64,000 nt of DNA from Calothrix sp. PCC 7716 (GCF_019977735.1 NZ_AP025018.1:3162001-3226000); one strand, 5' to 3'. Positions 35,310 through 44,520 are shown, counted from the first letter of the stretch. Numbers and translations are program-made. The notes: generated by a model from the letters alone, not told the origin.

Positions 35310-35456
35310 GTGCTGAGTAGAAAGTGCTGAGTAGAAAGTGCTGAGTGCTGAGTGAGTGCAAGAGTTAGGAGTTAGGAGTTAGGAGTTAGGAGTTAGGAGT
35401 TAGGAGTTAGGAGTTATTTCCCACTCAGCACTCAGCACTCAGCACTCAGCACTTAT
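35310..35456. repeat. Long array of heptamer tandem repeats between tsaD and psaF
   Basis: gtgctgagtagaaagtgctg units, then at least eight TTAGGAG units, then actcagcactcagcac units. The outer parts are inverted copies of each other (TGCTGAGT versus ACTCAGCA), so it can form a large cruciform around the TTAGGAG core. It is the longest of three such arrays in the window. Confidence 0.88.
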
Positions 35457-35617
35457 TTTAACTTTTGTTTGCGAAGCTTTAACTTTTATTTACTTCAACT
35501 TTACTCGCTTTACCGCCACAGATTATGATGACATGCTAGTTAGGCAAATAAAAATTGTACAGGCCGCTTCGTTTTGTACAAGGAACTTTTTGTTTCGTAA
35601 TAAAAGGAAACAATATC

Positions 35618-36112
35618 ATGCAACGCTTGTTTGCTCTCTTTCTAGCCCTATGTCTATGGTTCAGCTTTACCCCGCCAACCCTGGCGTTAGGAGCTGACTT
35701 AGTACCTTGCAGTCAGTCTCCAGCCTTCCAAGCACGCGCGGAAGCTGCGAGAAATACTACTGCCGACCCAAACTCTGGTGCGAAGCGTTTTGAACGCTAT
35801 TCACAAGCACTATGTGGTCCTGAAGGTCTGCCTCACCTAATTGTAGATGGGGGTCTCGACCATGCAGGTGATTTCTTGATTCCTAGCATCCTGTTTTTGT
35901 ATATCGCTGGTTGGATTGGTTGGGTTGGTCGTGCTTACATCATGGCTGTACGTAAAATGCCAAACCCAGAAATGAAGGAAATCGTTATCGATGTTCCTTT
36001 GGCTCTCCCAATTATGCTAAGTGGATTTACATGGCCCCTTGCTGCAATCAAAGAACTTACGTCTGGTGAGTTAACTGCTAAGGATACAGAAATCCCCATT
36101 TCTCCACGCTAG
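35618..36112 (+). CDS. psaF: Photosystem I subunit III (plastocyanin/cytochrome c6 docking)
   Basis: 164 residues from ATG 35618 ([17 protein letters not shown]); AAAAGG precedes it. The lumen-targeting signal ends after LALG, and the mature protein begins [12 protein letters not shown]. The conserved [20 protein letters not shown] and the membrane segment [18 protein letters not shown] are typical of PsaF. psaJ follows at 120 bp, as in other cyanobacteria. Confidence 0.97.
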   Translation: MQRLFALFLALCLWFSFTPPTLALGADLVPCSQSPAFQARAEAARNTTADPNSGAKRFERYSQALCGPEGLPHLIVDGGLDHAGDFLIPSILFLYIAGWIGWVGRAYIMAVRKMPNPEMKEIVIDVPLALPIMLSGFTWPLAAIKELTSGELTAKDTEIPISPR

Positions 36113-36232
36113 TTAAACTTACTAGTTATAAACTATACTTCCACATTTAATTATGTGGAAGCGCGCTCGATGGTTAAAGTCTCTATTAATTAGAGAAACG
36201 AATTAAGTGGAAATACTTTTGGAGCTTTACTC

Positions 36233-36367
36233 ATGCAAAATGGTCTTCTTAGATATTTATCCCTTGCCCCAGTCACACTGTTTGCTTTATTGATTGCACA
36301 AGCTGTACTGTTGATTGTATTTAATCTCATTTTCCCAGACCTGCTTTTCCACCCAATGCCCAGATAA
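36233..36367 (+). CDS. psaJ: Photosystem I subunit IX
   Basis: 44 residues: MQNGLLRYLSLAPVTLFALL, a single membrane helix, and the C-terminal FPDLLFHP motif of PsaJ. GGAG lies 9 bases before the ATG. It partners PsaF in photosystem I and is part of the psaF-psaJ operon; a strong hairpin follows. Confidence 0.96.
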   Translation: MQNGLLRYLSLAPVTLFALLIAQAVLLIVFNLIFPDLLFHPMPR

Positions 36368-36415
36368 CTATTAGTTATGGGGTATAAAAAGTAAACATGA
36401 TTGTTTAAAAGTTAT

Positions 36416-36457
36416 GACAGCTAAGAGTTAGATATTTATTTCTAACTCTTAGCTGTC
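36416..36457 (+). terminator. Hairpin terminator of psaF-psaJ
   Basis: 17-base perfect arms (GACAGCTAAGAGTTAGA and its complement) around an 8-base loop, followed by tatgagtgttttttatc. Confidence 0.8.
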
Positions 36458-36706
36458 TATGAGTGTTTTTTATCTACAATAATCGTTTTGCAAAAAAATA
36501 TTACGTATATCATGCTTTTAGCAAGGTGTCAAATAATGAGTTATTTTTGATTATCTTTAAAGTATTTTAATAAAAATTAATGAATCGATTTGTAGCGCTT
36601 ATTAAGTTTTTTAAACAGAAGTTACTTTATAGTACTCAGCTACATTTATGATGAAGGAAAAATCCTGCCAAAATTTCAATTCACTTAGATGAGGCGAAGA
36701 TAAAAT

Positions 36707-37225
36707 ATGGTACAAGCAGTAGACGCATCAAAAAATAATCCTAGCGACCCTAGGAATCGTGAGGTCGTTTTCCCCGCAGAACGCGACCCGATGCAAGGCA
36801 ATTTGGACACACCAATTAATGCTTCTCCCTTGAGTAAGTGGTACATCAATAACTTACCCGCTTATCGCCCAGGTCTTACACCTTTCCGTCGTGGACTAGA
36901 AGTTGGTATGGCACATGGGTACTTTATTTTTGGCCCATTCGCTAAACTTGGCCCACTGCGTAACACCGCAAACGCTAATTTAGCTGGTTTACTGGCAGCT
37001 ATTGGTTTAATCGTTATTTTGACTGGTACTTTATCGCTGTACGCTAACAGCAACCCCAAACCAGCACTCGGAAGCGTAACAGTTCCAAACCCACCCGATG
37101 CTTTTACCTCAAAAGAAGGTTGGAATAACTTTGGAAGCGCGTTTCTTATTGGTGGCATTGGTGGCGCCGTTGTTGCTTACTTCCTAACCAGCAACTTGGG
37201 AATTCTCCAAGGTATAACTGGATAA
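36707..37225 (+). CDS. psaL: Photosystem I subunit XI
   Basis: 172 residues: MVQAVDASKNNPSDPRNREV, TPINASPLSKWYINNLPAY, LRRGLEVGMAHGYF-like region (FRRGLEVGMAHGYFIFGPF), LGPLRNTANANLAG and two membrane helices. PsaL joins photosystem I monomers into trimers or tetramers. It has its own 250-bp AT-rich upstream region, so it probably has its own promoter despite lying after psaJ. Confidence 0.97.
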   Translation: MVQAVDASKNNPSDPRNREVVFPAERDPMQGNLDTPINASPLSKWYINNLPAYRPGLTPFRRGLEVGMAHGYFIFGPFAKLGPLRNTANANLAGLLAAIGLIVILTGTLSLYANSNPKPALGSVTVPNPPDAFTSKEGWNNFGSAFLIGGIGGAVVAYFLTSNLGILQGITG

Positions 37226-37335
37226 ATTAGTACAGATGTGAATCTGAATAAATTAGTACAGACGTGAATCTGGATAAATTCGTAGAGACGTGAATCTGGA
37301 TAAATTCGTAGAGACGTGATTAATCACGTCTCTAC
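37221..37335. repeat. Four degenerate ~30-bp tandem repeats ending in an R1 palindrome
   Basis: The unit taaattcgtagagacgtgaa followed by tctgga occurs from 37225, each copy about 30 bp. The last copy runs into a full R1 palindrome (37308-37335). The units look like repeated left halves of R1, so the array may have grown from it. Confidence 0.75.
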
Positions 37336-37337
37336 AA

Positions 37338-37376
37338 AGAAACCGGGCTTTAAAAAAAGCCCGGTTTCTGTTTTAT
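37338..37376 (+). terminator. Terminator after psaL, built on an R3-like hairpin
   Basis: Arms AGAAACCGGGCTT and AAGCCCGGTTTCT with an A-rich loop, then gttttatatt. It is R3 with a spacer inside the palindrome. Confidence 0.7.
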
Positions 37377-37401
37377 ATTAAGCGTTCAGGGGGCGCCGAC
37401 G

Positions 37402-38019
37402 TTATTGTTTACAATTGGCGAAACTATCCAGGGCAGTTTCAATTGACTGTAAAGCAGCTTCAAAATCGTCGTTGACAATTTGAACGTCAAACTCGTCTGC
37501 GGCTTGAATTTCTTCGTGGGCACGATTTAAACGGCGCCTAATTGCTTCTTCGGGGTCTTGACCGCGACCGCGTATACGGTTTTCTAATTCGGTGAGCGAA
37601 GGAGGCAAAATAAAAATGCTCTTGGCTTCTGGAAAAGAAGTGCGAATTTGACGCGCTCCCTCTAATTCAATTTCTAGCACTACGCACTTACCTGCATTTA
37701 TTTGGTTAAGTACAGCAAGTCTAGGAGTACCGTAATAATTTCCGGCAAACTCAGCCCACTCCAAAAATTCTCCATGAGCAACTAGTTGTTCAAACTTACT
37801 ACGCTCGATAAAATGGTAGTGTTTGCCATCTATTTCGCCTGGGCGAGGCGCCCTCGTAGTCGCCGAAACAGAATAGTATAGTTCTGGATGACGCTGGAGT
37901 AGCGTCCGCATTAGTGTGCCTTTGCCAACTCCACTTGGGCCTGTCAAGACTATGAGTTTGCCTTGAGACAGCTTTGAAAAGGTAGTTGCACTATTCTGGA
38001 TGGATAAAAGTTGCATCAT
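37402..38019 (-). CDS. gmk: Guanylate kinase
   Basis: 205 residues from ATG 38019 ([10 protein letters not shown]); an in-frame ATG eight codons earlier is possible. P-loop [18 protein letters not shown], the GMP-binding [21 protein letters not shown], and [13 protein letters not shown]. It phosphorylates GMP to GDP. It follows remA on the same strand with a 188-bp gap, a gene pair often seen together in bacteria. Confidence 0.95.
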   Translation of the reverse strand: MMQLLSIQNSATTFSKLSQGKLIVLTGPSGVGKGTLMRTLLQRHPELYYSVSATTRAPRPGEIDGKHYHFIERSKFEQLVAHGEFLEWAEFAGNYYGTPRLAVLNQINAGKCVVLEIELEGARQIRTSFPEAKSIFILPPSLTELENRIRGRGQDPEEAIRRRLNRAHEEIQAADEFDVQIVNDDFEAALQSIETALDSFANCKQ

Positions 38020-38207
38020 CCGCTCAACCTGTGAATAAATCAATATACATTATCCATTAGCCATGTGTAAAGTAGGGGTATAACCTAACACGATAGCTAA
38101 CTTCAGTATCTGTAACTTTGTTAACAGATAAACTATTCTAATTCACATGTTACTGCCGATAAATGTTTTTTAGGGGTAGGGATTTAAACCCACCCATAAA
38201 TTTTTGA

Positions 38208-38474
38208 TTAATTATCCACAACTTGATGTTCCCGCGAAATTACGAAACGATTTGCTACCGTTTCTGGCTGTATCGCTGAGAGTATCACGTGACTCGAATC
38301 TGTAATGATTACAGCCCTAGTACGGCGCCCATAAGTGGCGTCAACCAGCTGACCCCGGTCACGCGCATCGGTAATGATACGCTTTATCGGAGCTGACTCT
38401 GGACTGACAATGGCAACTACCCGGTTGGCAGAGACAATATTGCCAAATCCTATGTTGATTAGCTGAATGTCCAT
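38208..38474 (-). CDS. remA: RemA/DUF370 family regulatory protein
   Basis: 88 residues: [56 protein letters not shown]. This is the full RemA pattern. In Bacillus RemA is a DNA-binding activator of matrix genes that forms ring-like oligomers; the cyanobacterial role is not established. It lies upstream of gmk as in other phyla. Confidence 0.88.
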   Translation of the reverse strand: MDIQLINIGFGNIVSANRVVAIVSPESAPIKRIITDARDRGQLVDATYGRRTRAVIITDSSHVILSAIQPETVANRFVISREHQVVDN

Positions 38475-38654
38475 ATAAAAAACTTATTCAATGCACGGTG
38501 TGAGGTTAAACACAATATTCTTTTCACCCAATACAGGATGCCGAATCGAATTTACCTTAAAAGCGTAAATACCGATACGGGACTAAAGAAGAAATTGTGT
38601 TTCTACAAAATACTATTTCTCATGTTATCCGTAAAAAATTGCAGTTACAACGCC

Positions 38655-38884
38655 CTAAAGTCCTCGAAATGCTTGTTTTTTAATTATCATTGCTTTTTTT
38701 AAATATTTATCAATCTCAATCGATAAATCTTGAATAAAAATCTCTCTAAAGATACAGGTAAATCCTTATGAATAAAATGTAAGCAAAATATTAAAGTCAA
38801 ATCTATTACTTCATCAAATGTTACACATCGAATATCCGTAGATACAGAAAGCATCAAATAAACTAAATTTATTTGATGCCACAA
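38655..38884 (-). pseudogene. Possible frameshifted small gene
   Basis: The minus strand reads LSVSTDIRCVTFDEVIDLTL and FCLHFIHKDLPVSLERF in one frame (from 38884). A shift near 38735 would continue it as EIFIQDLSIEIDKYLKKAM, IIKKQAFRGL and stop at 38655. Both parts read like protein and join naturally. The same stretch is also partly open on the plus strand, so I am not sure. The rest of the interval 38475-38912 is AT-rich and shows nothing else. Confidence 0.25.
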
Positions 38885-38891
38885 AGAAACT

Positions 38892-38930
38892 AAAGAAACC
38901 GGGTTTCTTGATTTAGAAACCGGGTTTCTG
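38892..38930. repeat. Two R3 palindromes at the 3' end of the transglutaminase-like gene
   Basis: AGAAACCGGGTTTCT at 38894-38908 and again at 38915-38929. The second supplies the last codons and stop of the minus-strand gene (…QKPGF, stop). Confidence 0.85.
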
Positions 38931-41234
38931 TACTGTTTTAAGTTTGTTGAATTTTTCTCTCAGCAATTGTAAATTAGGCACCTGACCACCATAACGCCAA
39001 CTAACATAAGATGAGCATATTTCATCAATAACTTCTGATGTTGCTGCTGGTTGTTGCATCCTAGATATTTGGGCATATTCTAGTGGTGTTTGAGATGGAT
39101 GTTTTTTAAAACCACTCGTAGCAAGCCACTGTAACATCTGCTGATAAAGACTTTCCATTGGTGGCAGTTTGTTAAGAGTTTTTCGGTTCCGATATCCTTT
39201 CCATTGCTGGCGTAATAACCAAATACCAAAAGCTGTTGCTGTTGCAATTATTAATGCTTGGATTATCCCAAAAAAACCTTTTGTAAATAAACCAAAGAAC
39301 CAAACAAATGTCCTAGCTAAAAATGAGAATATAGCCCCAAACAAATTATTTAGCAAACCACTCACTGGAGAAGGCAACCAAGAAGCCACCCATTTCCAAA
39401 ACTGCTGAAGTACCGAAAATGTTTGAGTTTCTTCTATTGAAGGGGGAATTAGAGGATGTTGAGGTATTGGGTCAAACGCAAACCATCCATATTTGGGAAA
39501 ATACACTTCGGTCATCGCGTAAGCATCGGTGTTACGAACAATATACAAACCAGTAAATGGGTTGAACTGTCCTGCTCCAAAACCTGCTACTAAGCGCGCT
39601 GGAATACCACAAGAGCGTAGCATCATTGTTAATACTGTAGAAAAGTGGTCAGGATAGCCACCTTTATATTTAAATAAAAACGCTTCGACTAAATCTTCGT
39701 TTTGCTCTAAAAAGGGAAACTCTAAAGGGTTTTCGGGGACTTTGTAGTTTTGTTTTAAGTACTGCGCTAAGTAAAGCGCTTTCTCGTAAGCTGAATCTAA
39801 ACTTTTATCTGCAAAGCCAACACGATTTTTATTATAGTTCGCCAATATCTCTTCTGTACGAATGCGAACTTTCTCTTGAATGGCTTCTGGAATTTGTAAG
39901 TAATACTTAGAAATGCTATCTGGATAATCATTCCCTGCTTTATTTAATAGAGTTCTGTCACGCAGTGGAACTTCAGAAATAACTGTATATGTTAAGCCAT
40001 CTGACAAACCTACAGGCGCCCGTAAACTATTTTCTGTATCTACCGCTATCACCGGAGTTGGAAAGTAAATTTCCTTGGGATGCGCCATAGCTGGCACTAA
40101 GTTCGGTAAATCAGCTAATACTCTATATGTCTGTACTATTTCTTTGGTGGCGCCAACGGCGTTAGGTCTAGGTATATAAATTTGATAAGACCAAGGAGAA
40201 CGTCGAATCGTTTGTACTTTATCGTTACGAGAAATTTCCCAACCTTTGCCTGTATAGCGGTCAAATGCCAATACCCGCCAAAACCCCTCAATTTGTGAAC
40301 GCACTCGCATTACAACTTTGGGCGTCATTTCACCGCGCAGGTTTTGATTCATGCGACTATTAAAGCCGTAGTAAAAACTTGAGTCAACTAACCCTTGCTC
40401 CCCATTCTCTCCTGGGGCATTTGCACTACCTGGACTTGCGGCGCCACCATTTCTATTACCTGCACGCACATAACCAGGATTAATAATGCTGCGTCCAGTA
40501 AAATTACCTTTGACTTCGATATTAGAGCTAACTGGAAACATTCGCAGTTGATAGCCTGGAAAACGCGGTAATACGGCAAATATTCCCAAACCGATAACTA
40601 AAATTAATCCAAAAAGCAAAAAGTAAGAAGGTAAAGACGAAGCCACATCTGAATGCTTCGTCTTCTCCTGATTAACTATTGGCTTTGTAATACCTAGCCT
40701 TGAACGGTAATCGAATATTAAAGTTGGTAGGGCGATAGCTAAAAATAGTAACAACACTGGTGCAAACGCTAAAGTTTGACTTAATGTTGCCGCTACACCT
40801 ATCAAAATCATACCAATAACAATCGAATACCCCAAGTCTTTACGCCTAGGCATATCAAAGCTATGGAGTACTTGGAGTTGTACTAGTAACTGCGCCAAAA
40901 CTAATCGCGTATCGTTCAATTCCCCCAGTATTCGACCAAAGAAAGCACCTAGTGCTATTAACATCAAGATCGCAATTCCAAATTTGACCGATACATTACT
41001 GTTTTGGCGTCTTTTATAACTCCAAGCTGCCCCCGCAACTGAAAGCGGTGCTGCCCAAAAAGATAATTGAGTTTCTGCCGCTATATCTGTTGCAATAATT
41101 CCCACAATTACATTTGCTAGCACCAGCACCCTTAAAGCAATTGAATTTTCTACTTCGATTGCAGATGCCTTAAACCTGTTGCGCCAATAATTCCATTCAG
41201 GTTTTGGGGCGCCAAGTCGTATCCTGGTAAACAT
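38913..41234 (-). CDS. TgpA-type transglutaminase-like membrane protein lacking the catalytic Cys and His
   Basis: 773 residues. Several N-terminal membrane helices (about 40-220), a large extracytoplasmic region with a transglutaminase-like core at about 515-590, another helix region near 620-660, and a cytoplasmic DUF4129-like tail. In active relatives the core reads GYCEHFA…GIPAR…HAWxEVY. Here it is GYPDHFSTVLTMMLRSCGIP with Pro528 at the Cys position, and DAYAMTEVY with Tyr572 at the His position; the Asp in FAFDP is kept. It should not be a working cysteine enzyme. I believe other cyanobacterial members share this. The C-terminal residues are encoded by a repeat. Confidence 0.82.
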   Translation of the reverse strand: MFTRIRLGAPKPEWNYWRNRFKASAIEVENSIALRVLVLANVIVGIIATDIAAETQLSFWAAPLSVAGAAWSYKRRQNSNVSVKFGIAILMLIALGAFFGRILGELNDTRLVLAQLLVQLQVLHSFDMPRRKDLGYSIVIGMILIGVAATLSQTLAFAPVLLLFLAIALPTLIFDYRSRLGITKPIVNQEKTKHSDVASSLPSYFLLFGLILVIGLGIFAVLPRFPGYQLRMFPVSSNIEVKGNFTGRSIINPGYVRAGNRNGGAASPGSANAPGENGEQGLVDSSFYYGFNSRMNQNLRGEMTPKVVMRVRSQIEGFWRVLAFDRYTGKGWEISRNDKVQTIRRSPWSYQIYIPRPNAVGATKEIVQTYRVLADLPNLVPAMAHPKEIYFPTPVIAVDTENSLRAPVGLSDGLTYTVISEVPLRDRTLLNKAGNDYPDSISKYYLQIPEAIQEKVRIRTEEILANYNKNRVGFADKSLDSAYEKALYLAQYLKQNYKVPENPLEFPFLEQNEDLVEAFLFKYKGGYPDHFSTVLTMMLRSCGIPARLVAGFGAGQFNPFTGLYIVRNTDAYAMTEVYFPKYGWFAFDPIPQHPLIPPSIEETQTFSVLQQFWKWVASWLPSPVSGLLNNLFGAIFSFLARTFVWFFGLFTKGFFGIIQALIIATATAFGIWLLRQQWKGYRNRKTLNKLPPMESLYQQMLQWLATSGFKKHPSQTPLEYAQISRMQQPAATSEVIDEICSSYVSWRYGGQVPNLQLLREKFNKLKTVQKPGF

Positions 41235-41514
41235 TTTTTAGTTATAAAGCAATTAGTGGATGTAATCACTAAGCGATGCATTTGTAGACAACGGATACTA
41301 ATGTAGTCAGTATAAACTCTTAATACATTGTCCGGAAAAATGCTGTTAACCGTAGACCGGAGAGGCACCGTACCGTCGAAATACGACATGTACTAGTGCC
41401 TTCCTAATGACCGCTTATTTATACCAAGCATACGCTTTAAACTAGGTTTCGTCACCTGACTCGAAAACCAACAAGAGCCTATCTAAAATTGGTGCTAGCA
41501 GTAAGTATTATTTT

Positions 41515-42288
41515 CTACATAGTGGGAAGAATTAAAAATGTCAACGGTTGTTGGTCGATTTCTGTTAGTTTTACTTCGAGAGTGTAAGGTTGACGTGGAG
41601 AAACACAAAGTATTTCTACACGTAAATTACCTGAACTCGAAGACTGAGCCATTGCAGTTGTGCTAGCATTACCAACTTTGATATTTCCTTGAGTAGGTAA
41701 ATCAGCCCGAACACAAAGCTTTGCTTCGGCGCCGTATTGTACGTACTCAACATGAAGTTTGATAGCACCAACATCAGTTAACCATTCTCTTTCTACAACT
41801 GGATTAGTCGCAGAAACAGGTAATGTTAAGTTATCAAACAGTTGTTTTGCTGCCAACAATGAAACGGCCATTTGCTGACGACTTTGAAGATCAAAGTAAT
41901 CACCATCCAAATTAGGCATTGCTTCAATGGTCGAAGCAGAACGATAAGGAGTTCTTAGCACTAATCCAGCTAAATCATTAATTGCCTGCTCATCGTTAGG
42001 AAATAAGCTTTCCACAGCAGCCACTAATTTTGCTCCTAACGGTAACGAAGAAGCAACTAATTCTTGGCATCTAGCCATTATAAGCTGAAATACACGTTCT
42101 GGTAAGTCAATCGGGAGCGTTAAAGATGCTCCACGACCCCATCCCCACGTAGGAACTAACGCGACTGAGGGATTGTCTACGTAGTCAGGATATTCTTGGA
42201 TTTGGGTTTCCCAAGGGAATAACGGAGGATGGTTTTGTATTTGAATTTGTAACCGACGTTTAAGGACGGCTTGGAAACGTTCTTGCAC
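41515..42288 (-). CDS. patU3: PatU3-like heterocyst patterning protein
   Basis: 257 residues from GTG 42288 (MQERFQAVLKRRLQIQIQNH). Typical PatU C-terminal-part features: PPLFPWETQIQEYPDY, LVPTWGWG, LVASSLPLGAKLV and SLLAAKQLFDNLTLPVSAT. In Anabaena PCC 7120 patU is split into patU5 and patU3 next to hetZ, and PatU3 takes part in heterocyst patterning. Here the frame is closed upstream by TAA at 42307, so the split condition also holds. It follows hetZ by about 195 bp on the same strand. Confidence 0.78.
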   Translation of the reverse strand: MQERFQAVLKRRLQIQIQNHPPLFPWETQIQEYPDYVDNPSVALVPTWGWGRGASLTLPIDLPERVFQLIMARCQELVASSLPLGAKLVAAVESLFPNDEQAINDLAGLVLRTPYRSASTIEAMPNLDGDYFDLQSRQQMAVSLLAAKQLFDNLTLPVSATNPVVEREWLTDVGAIKLHVEYVQYGAEAKLCVRADLPTQGNIKVGNASTTAMAQSSSSGNLRVEILCVSPRQPYTLEVKLTEIDQQPLTFLILPTM

Positions 42289-42306
42289 AGTAGGAATTTC
42301 TCCTAG

Positions 42307-42435
42307 TTAAGAGGTTTGGGGCGTCCATTCCGGTTGCTGCAAATCCATTGGAGTATTCGCAGCACTCGGTATATTTTCGACCCCGTTATTTTCCTTACAA
42401 TTGACCGAGGTATTTTCTGATTCTATAGCATACGC
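42307..42435 (-). pseudogene. Possible patU5-like remnant between hetZ and patU3
   Basis: The minus strand has an open stretch of about 42 codons ending NTPMDLQQPEWTPQTS and a TAA at 42307. It has no ATG, GTG or TTG start except the ATG 14 codons before its end. In relatives a short patU5 gene occupies this place. It may be a shortened or decayed patU5, or only chance. Confidence 0.3.
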
Positions 42436-42482
42436 ACACTATTAACCATCAAAACAACTGGTTTTATAAGGATTCTGAGTCA

Positions 42483-43673
42483 CTATTCATGAGTAGATGC
42501 ACCCGATCCGGACACTAGAGAGTTACGAATTTCCCAGGCTTGTTCAAGAATTTTAAACCATCGTTTTTGTAGTTGTGCCATTGATAACCCACACAACTTG
42601 GCAATTTTTTCATCAGGTTCTTTTTGTTGCTTTAGTTCGAGTAAAGACCGTTGCTTCGGATCCATTTCTTCAATAAACTTTTCCCACTGAATAGGTGTCA
42701 AGCCCAAATTTGTACTCAAATCAGCTTCAAGCCATTCGTGAACTAGTTCCCAGCGGTGCAGTAAAGCAAATCGAATCAAGTGATACTTAAAACGCTGTTG
42801 TAAATAATCGCGTTGCCTGGAGGTTAAATTCAAAACTGATTCGATTTCAGTTGCCGACATATCCTGTAACCGCAGCGCAAAATAATCTGCACAATCGGTT
42901 TGTTGTCGTTCCTCTAAATAACTCATTAATTCAGTTATGACAACAGAACGTAGCGTATCTTCAGTTGGTTCTGGTTCTGGCTGTGTAGCCATTGCGCTTC
43001 GCAACATTTGAACCGCTGGTTCTTCCCAAGAGCCATCGCTTTCACCTCCACTACCTTCGGCAGCTTGTTCGATGTCAACACAGGTTTCTGGTGGTTGTTG
43101 TTGAGAAAAAGTTTGTGCGCGCAGAATAATAAGTTGTTGCTGTCTTCCTGGTAAAGGAATGCGACGTTTACCGTAACGTTCGGTGAACGCCATATACTCG
43201 GCTAATTCCAGAAGTGTATGAGGCTGGTAGGTAGCACCGAGTTGATTTTCTCTGCGAAAAGCATTAAGAGCTTCTAAATAAAAACTTTGTAGAAAATCTT
43301 CAATTATCGTTAGGCGCCCTTGATAGCTCAATTGGCGTTGCGGAGGATTAATATAACGATAGATAATTGCACTCAAAGTACTGTGAAGTTCGACCCTGCC
43401 ACGAGATGAACCTAACTGGTAATATCGCAAGCACTGAGTCAGGCGATGTCGAGCCAGGGTAATGGCGGAGCTTTCTATAGAGCCAGAAGCTTGGATGCGT
43501 TTGCTCTCATTGCAAATCCGATAAACTTCGTTGGTGATACGCATTGCCACATCGTGACAATTTTTCTCCGAAGCTTTGGTTGATTGCCTAAGTTCCTGGA
43601 AGGAAAGTTCTAATATCGCCTCCACGCCGATAGAATTTTCTCCCTGAATAGTTGTGGTTGCGGCTAAATTCAT
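42483..43673 (-). CDS. hetZ: Heterocyst differentiation protein HetZ
   Basis: 396 residues, close to the known length. MNLAATTTIQGENSIGVEAI, RVELHSTLSAIIYRYINPPQ, RQLSYQGRLTIIEDFLQSFY and LLELAEYMAFTERYGKRRIP match what I recall of HetZ. It is a DNA-binding protein acting with HetR early in heterocyst commitment, although hetZ also occurs in some non-heterocystous filaments. A GGGTC half-site (minus strand, 43694-43698) sits near the start, but no full HetR-type inverted repeat was found in the 216-bp upstream gap. Confidence 0.92.
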   Translation of the reverse strand: MNLAATTTIQGENSIGVEAILELSFQELRQSTKASEKNCHDVAMRITNEVYRICNESKRIQASGSIESSAITLARHRLTQCLRYYQLGSSRGRVELHSTLSAIIYRYINPPQRQLSYQGRLTIIEDFLQSFYLEALNAFRRENQLGATYQPHTLLELAEYMAFTERYGKRRIPLPGRQQQLIILRAQTFSQQQPPETCVDIEQAAEGSGGESDGSWEEPAVQMLRSAMATQPEPEPTEDTLRSVVITELMSYLEERQQTDCADYFALRLQDMSATEIESVLNLTSRQRDYLQQRFKYHLIRFALLHRWELVHEWLEADLSTNLGLTPIQWEKFIEEMDPKQRSLLELKQQKEPDEKIAKLCGLSMAQLQKRWFKILEQAWEIRNSLVSGSGASTHE

Positions 43674-43889
43674 AGTCTCGTTCTTAAAAAGACCCTAACA
43701 TAATCTATTTACAGCCTGGGATCAAAATAAATAATTGGTAAAAAAGTATTATGTCTCAGATTAGCGCGATTGACGCACACCATAATTAAAGAATTGGTTT
43801 AGTTTATTATTCCCAACCAAGTGGCGATTATTTAGCTATGCCTGACAAAATTCTTCTCGACCGTTATCATTTTTCCCTCTGGTACATTT

Positions 43890-44360
43890 ATGGATTTACA
43901 AGCACAAATTCAATTGCTGAAAGAAAATGCACCCCAAGATGGCATTACACCACAACTGATAACAGCAATCGCTCCGGCTTTACAGACGCTTGCTCAAAGG
44001 TTAGCCCATAAACGGTACTTCATCCTCCAAAGTATGGACGAAGAGTGGGTTGTCACTACATTGAGCAATCGTACTAATCCAGAACTCGAAAAACGAGTGG
44101 TATATGCTTACCCTACATTACAAGATGCGATTAAAAACCAATACAGGAGGGATAACCCTCAGTTAACTGCCACTCCCTACGGAGTTATACACGTTTTGTT
44201 TCAGTTAACGGCAATGGAACCCGTAGATAGTATAGTTTTTTTTGAAACTTCTGGCGTGAGTGGTGATACAATCGAAATCCCACGTTTTGAGCTACAATTA
44301 TTGATCCAACAGGTAATGGCGCCGTACCGTAACACCTCCGTGCCTCCTGATATCGCTTAA
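43890..44360 (+). CDS. Conserved cyanobacterial protein beside hetZ
   Basis: 156 residues: MDLQAQIQLLKENAPQDGIT, LAQRLAHKRYFILQSMDEEW, ATPYGVIHVLFQLTAMEPVD, and FELQLLIQQVMAPY. No signal peptide or membrane segment. Divergent from hetZ, as I believe also in Anabaena. Function unknown. A hairpin with T-run follows the stop. Confidence 0.7.
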   Translation: MDLQAQIQLLKENAPQDGITPQLITAIAPALQTLAQRLAHKRYFILQSMDEEWVVTTLSNRTNPELEKRVVYAYPTLQDAIKNQYRRDNPQLTATPYGVIHVLFQLTAMEPVDSIVFFETSGVSGDTIEIPRFELQLLIQQVMAPYRNTSVPPDIA

Positions 44361-44424
44361 AAACTACCAGATATCAGCTTAACTTGTCATACGGGTTATT
44401 GTGGGAAATTGCTGTAACTATTTC

Positions 44425-44488
44425 AAGAGCTAAGGGTAACTAGCACTACTGGATTTTACCGTCTGTGCCTACTCCTTAGCTCTTTTAA
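44425..44488 (+). terminator. Terminator of the hetZ-side conserved gene
   Basis: AAGAGCTAAGG and CCTTAGCTCTT arms enclose a long 38-base loop and are followed by TTTT. It could serve both convergent genes. Confidence 0.5.
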
Positions 44489-44520
44489 GACCAATAAATT
44501 AAATTTGGTAAATAAAAAAC

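Noticed and set aside
35302-35361. Longer start of tsaD at 35361
   Set aside because: The extra 20 residues are encoded by heptamer-repeat DNA; the family starts at [14 protein letters not shown].
35310-35456. CRISPR-like array between tsaD and psaF
   Set aside because: Simple heptamer repeats without spacers.
37221-37335. CRISPR array behind psaL
   Set aside because: Repeats of about 30 bp are contiguous, with no unique spacers, and no cas gene is present.
43674-43889. HetR-binding inverted repeat upstream of hetZ
   Set aside because: Only a GGGTC half-site was seen near the start codon; the full inverted repeat is missing.
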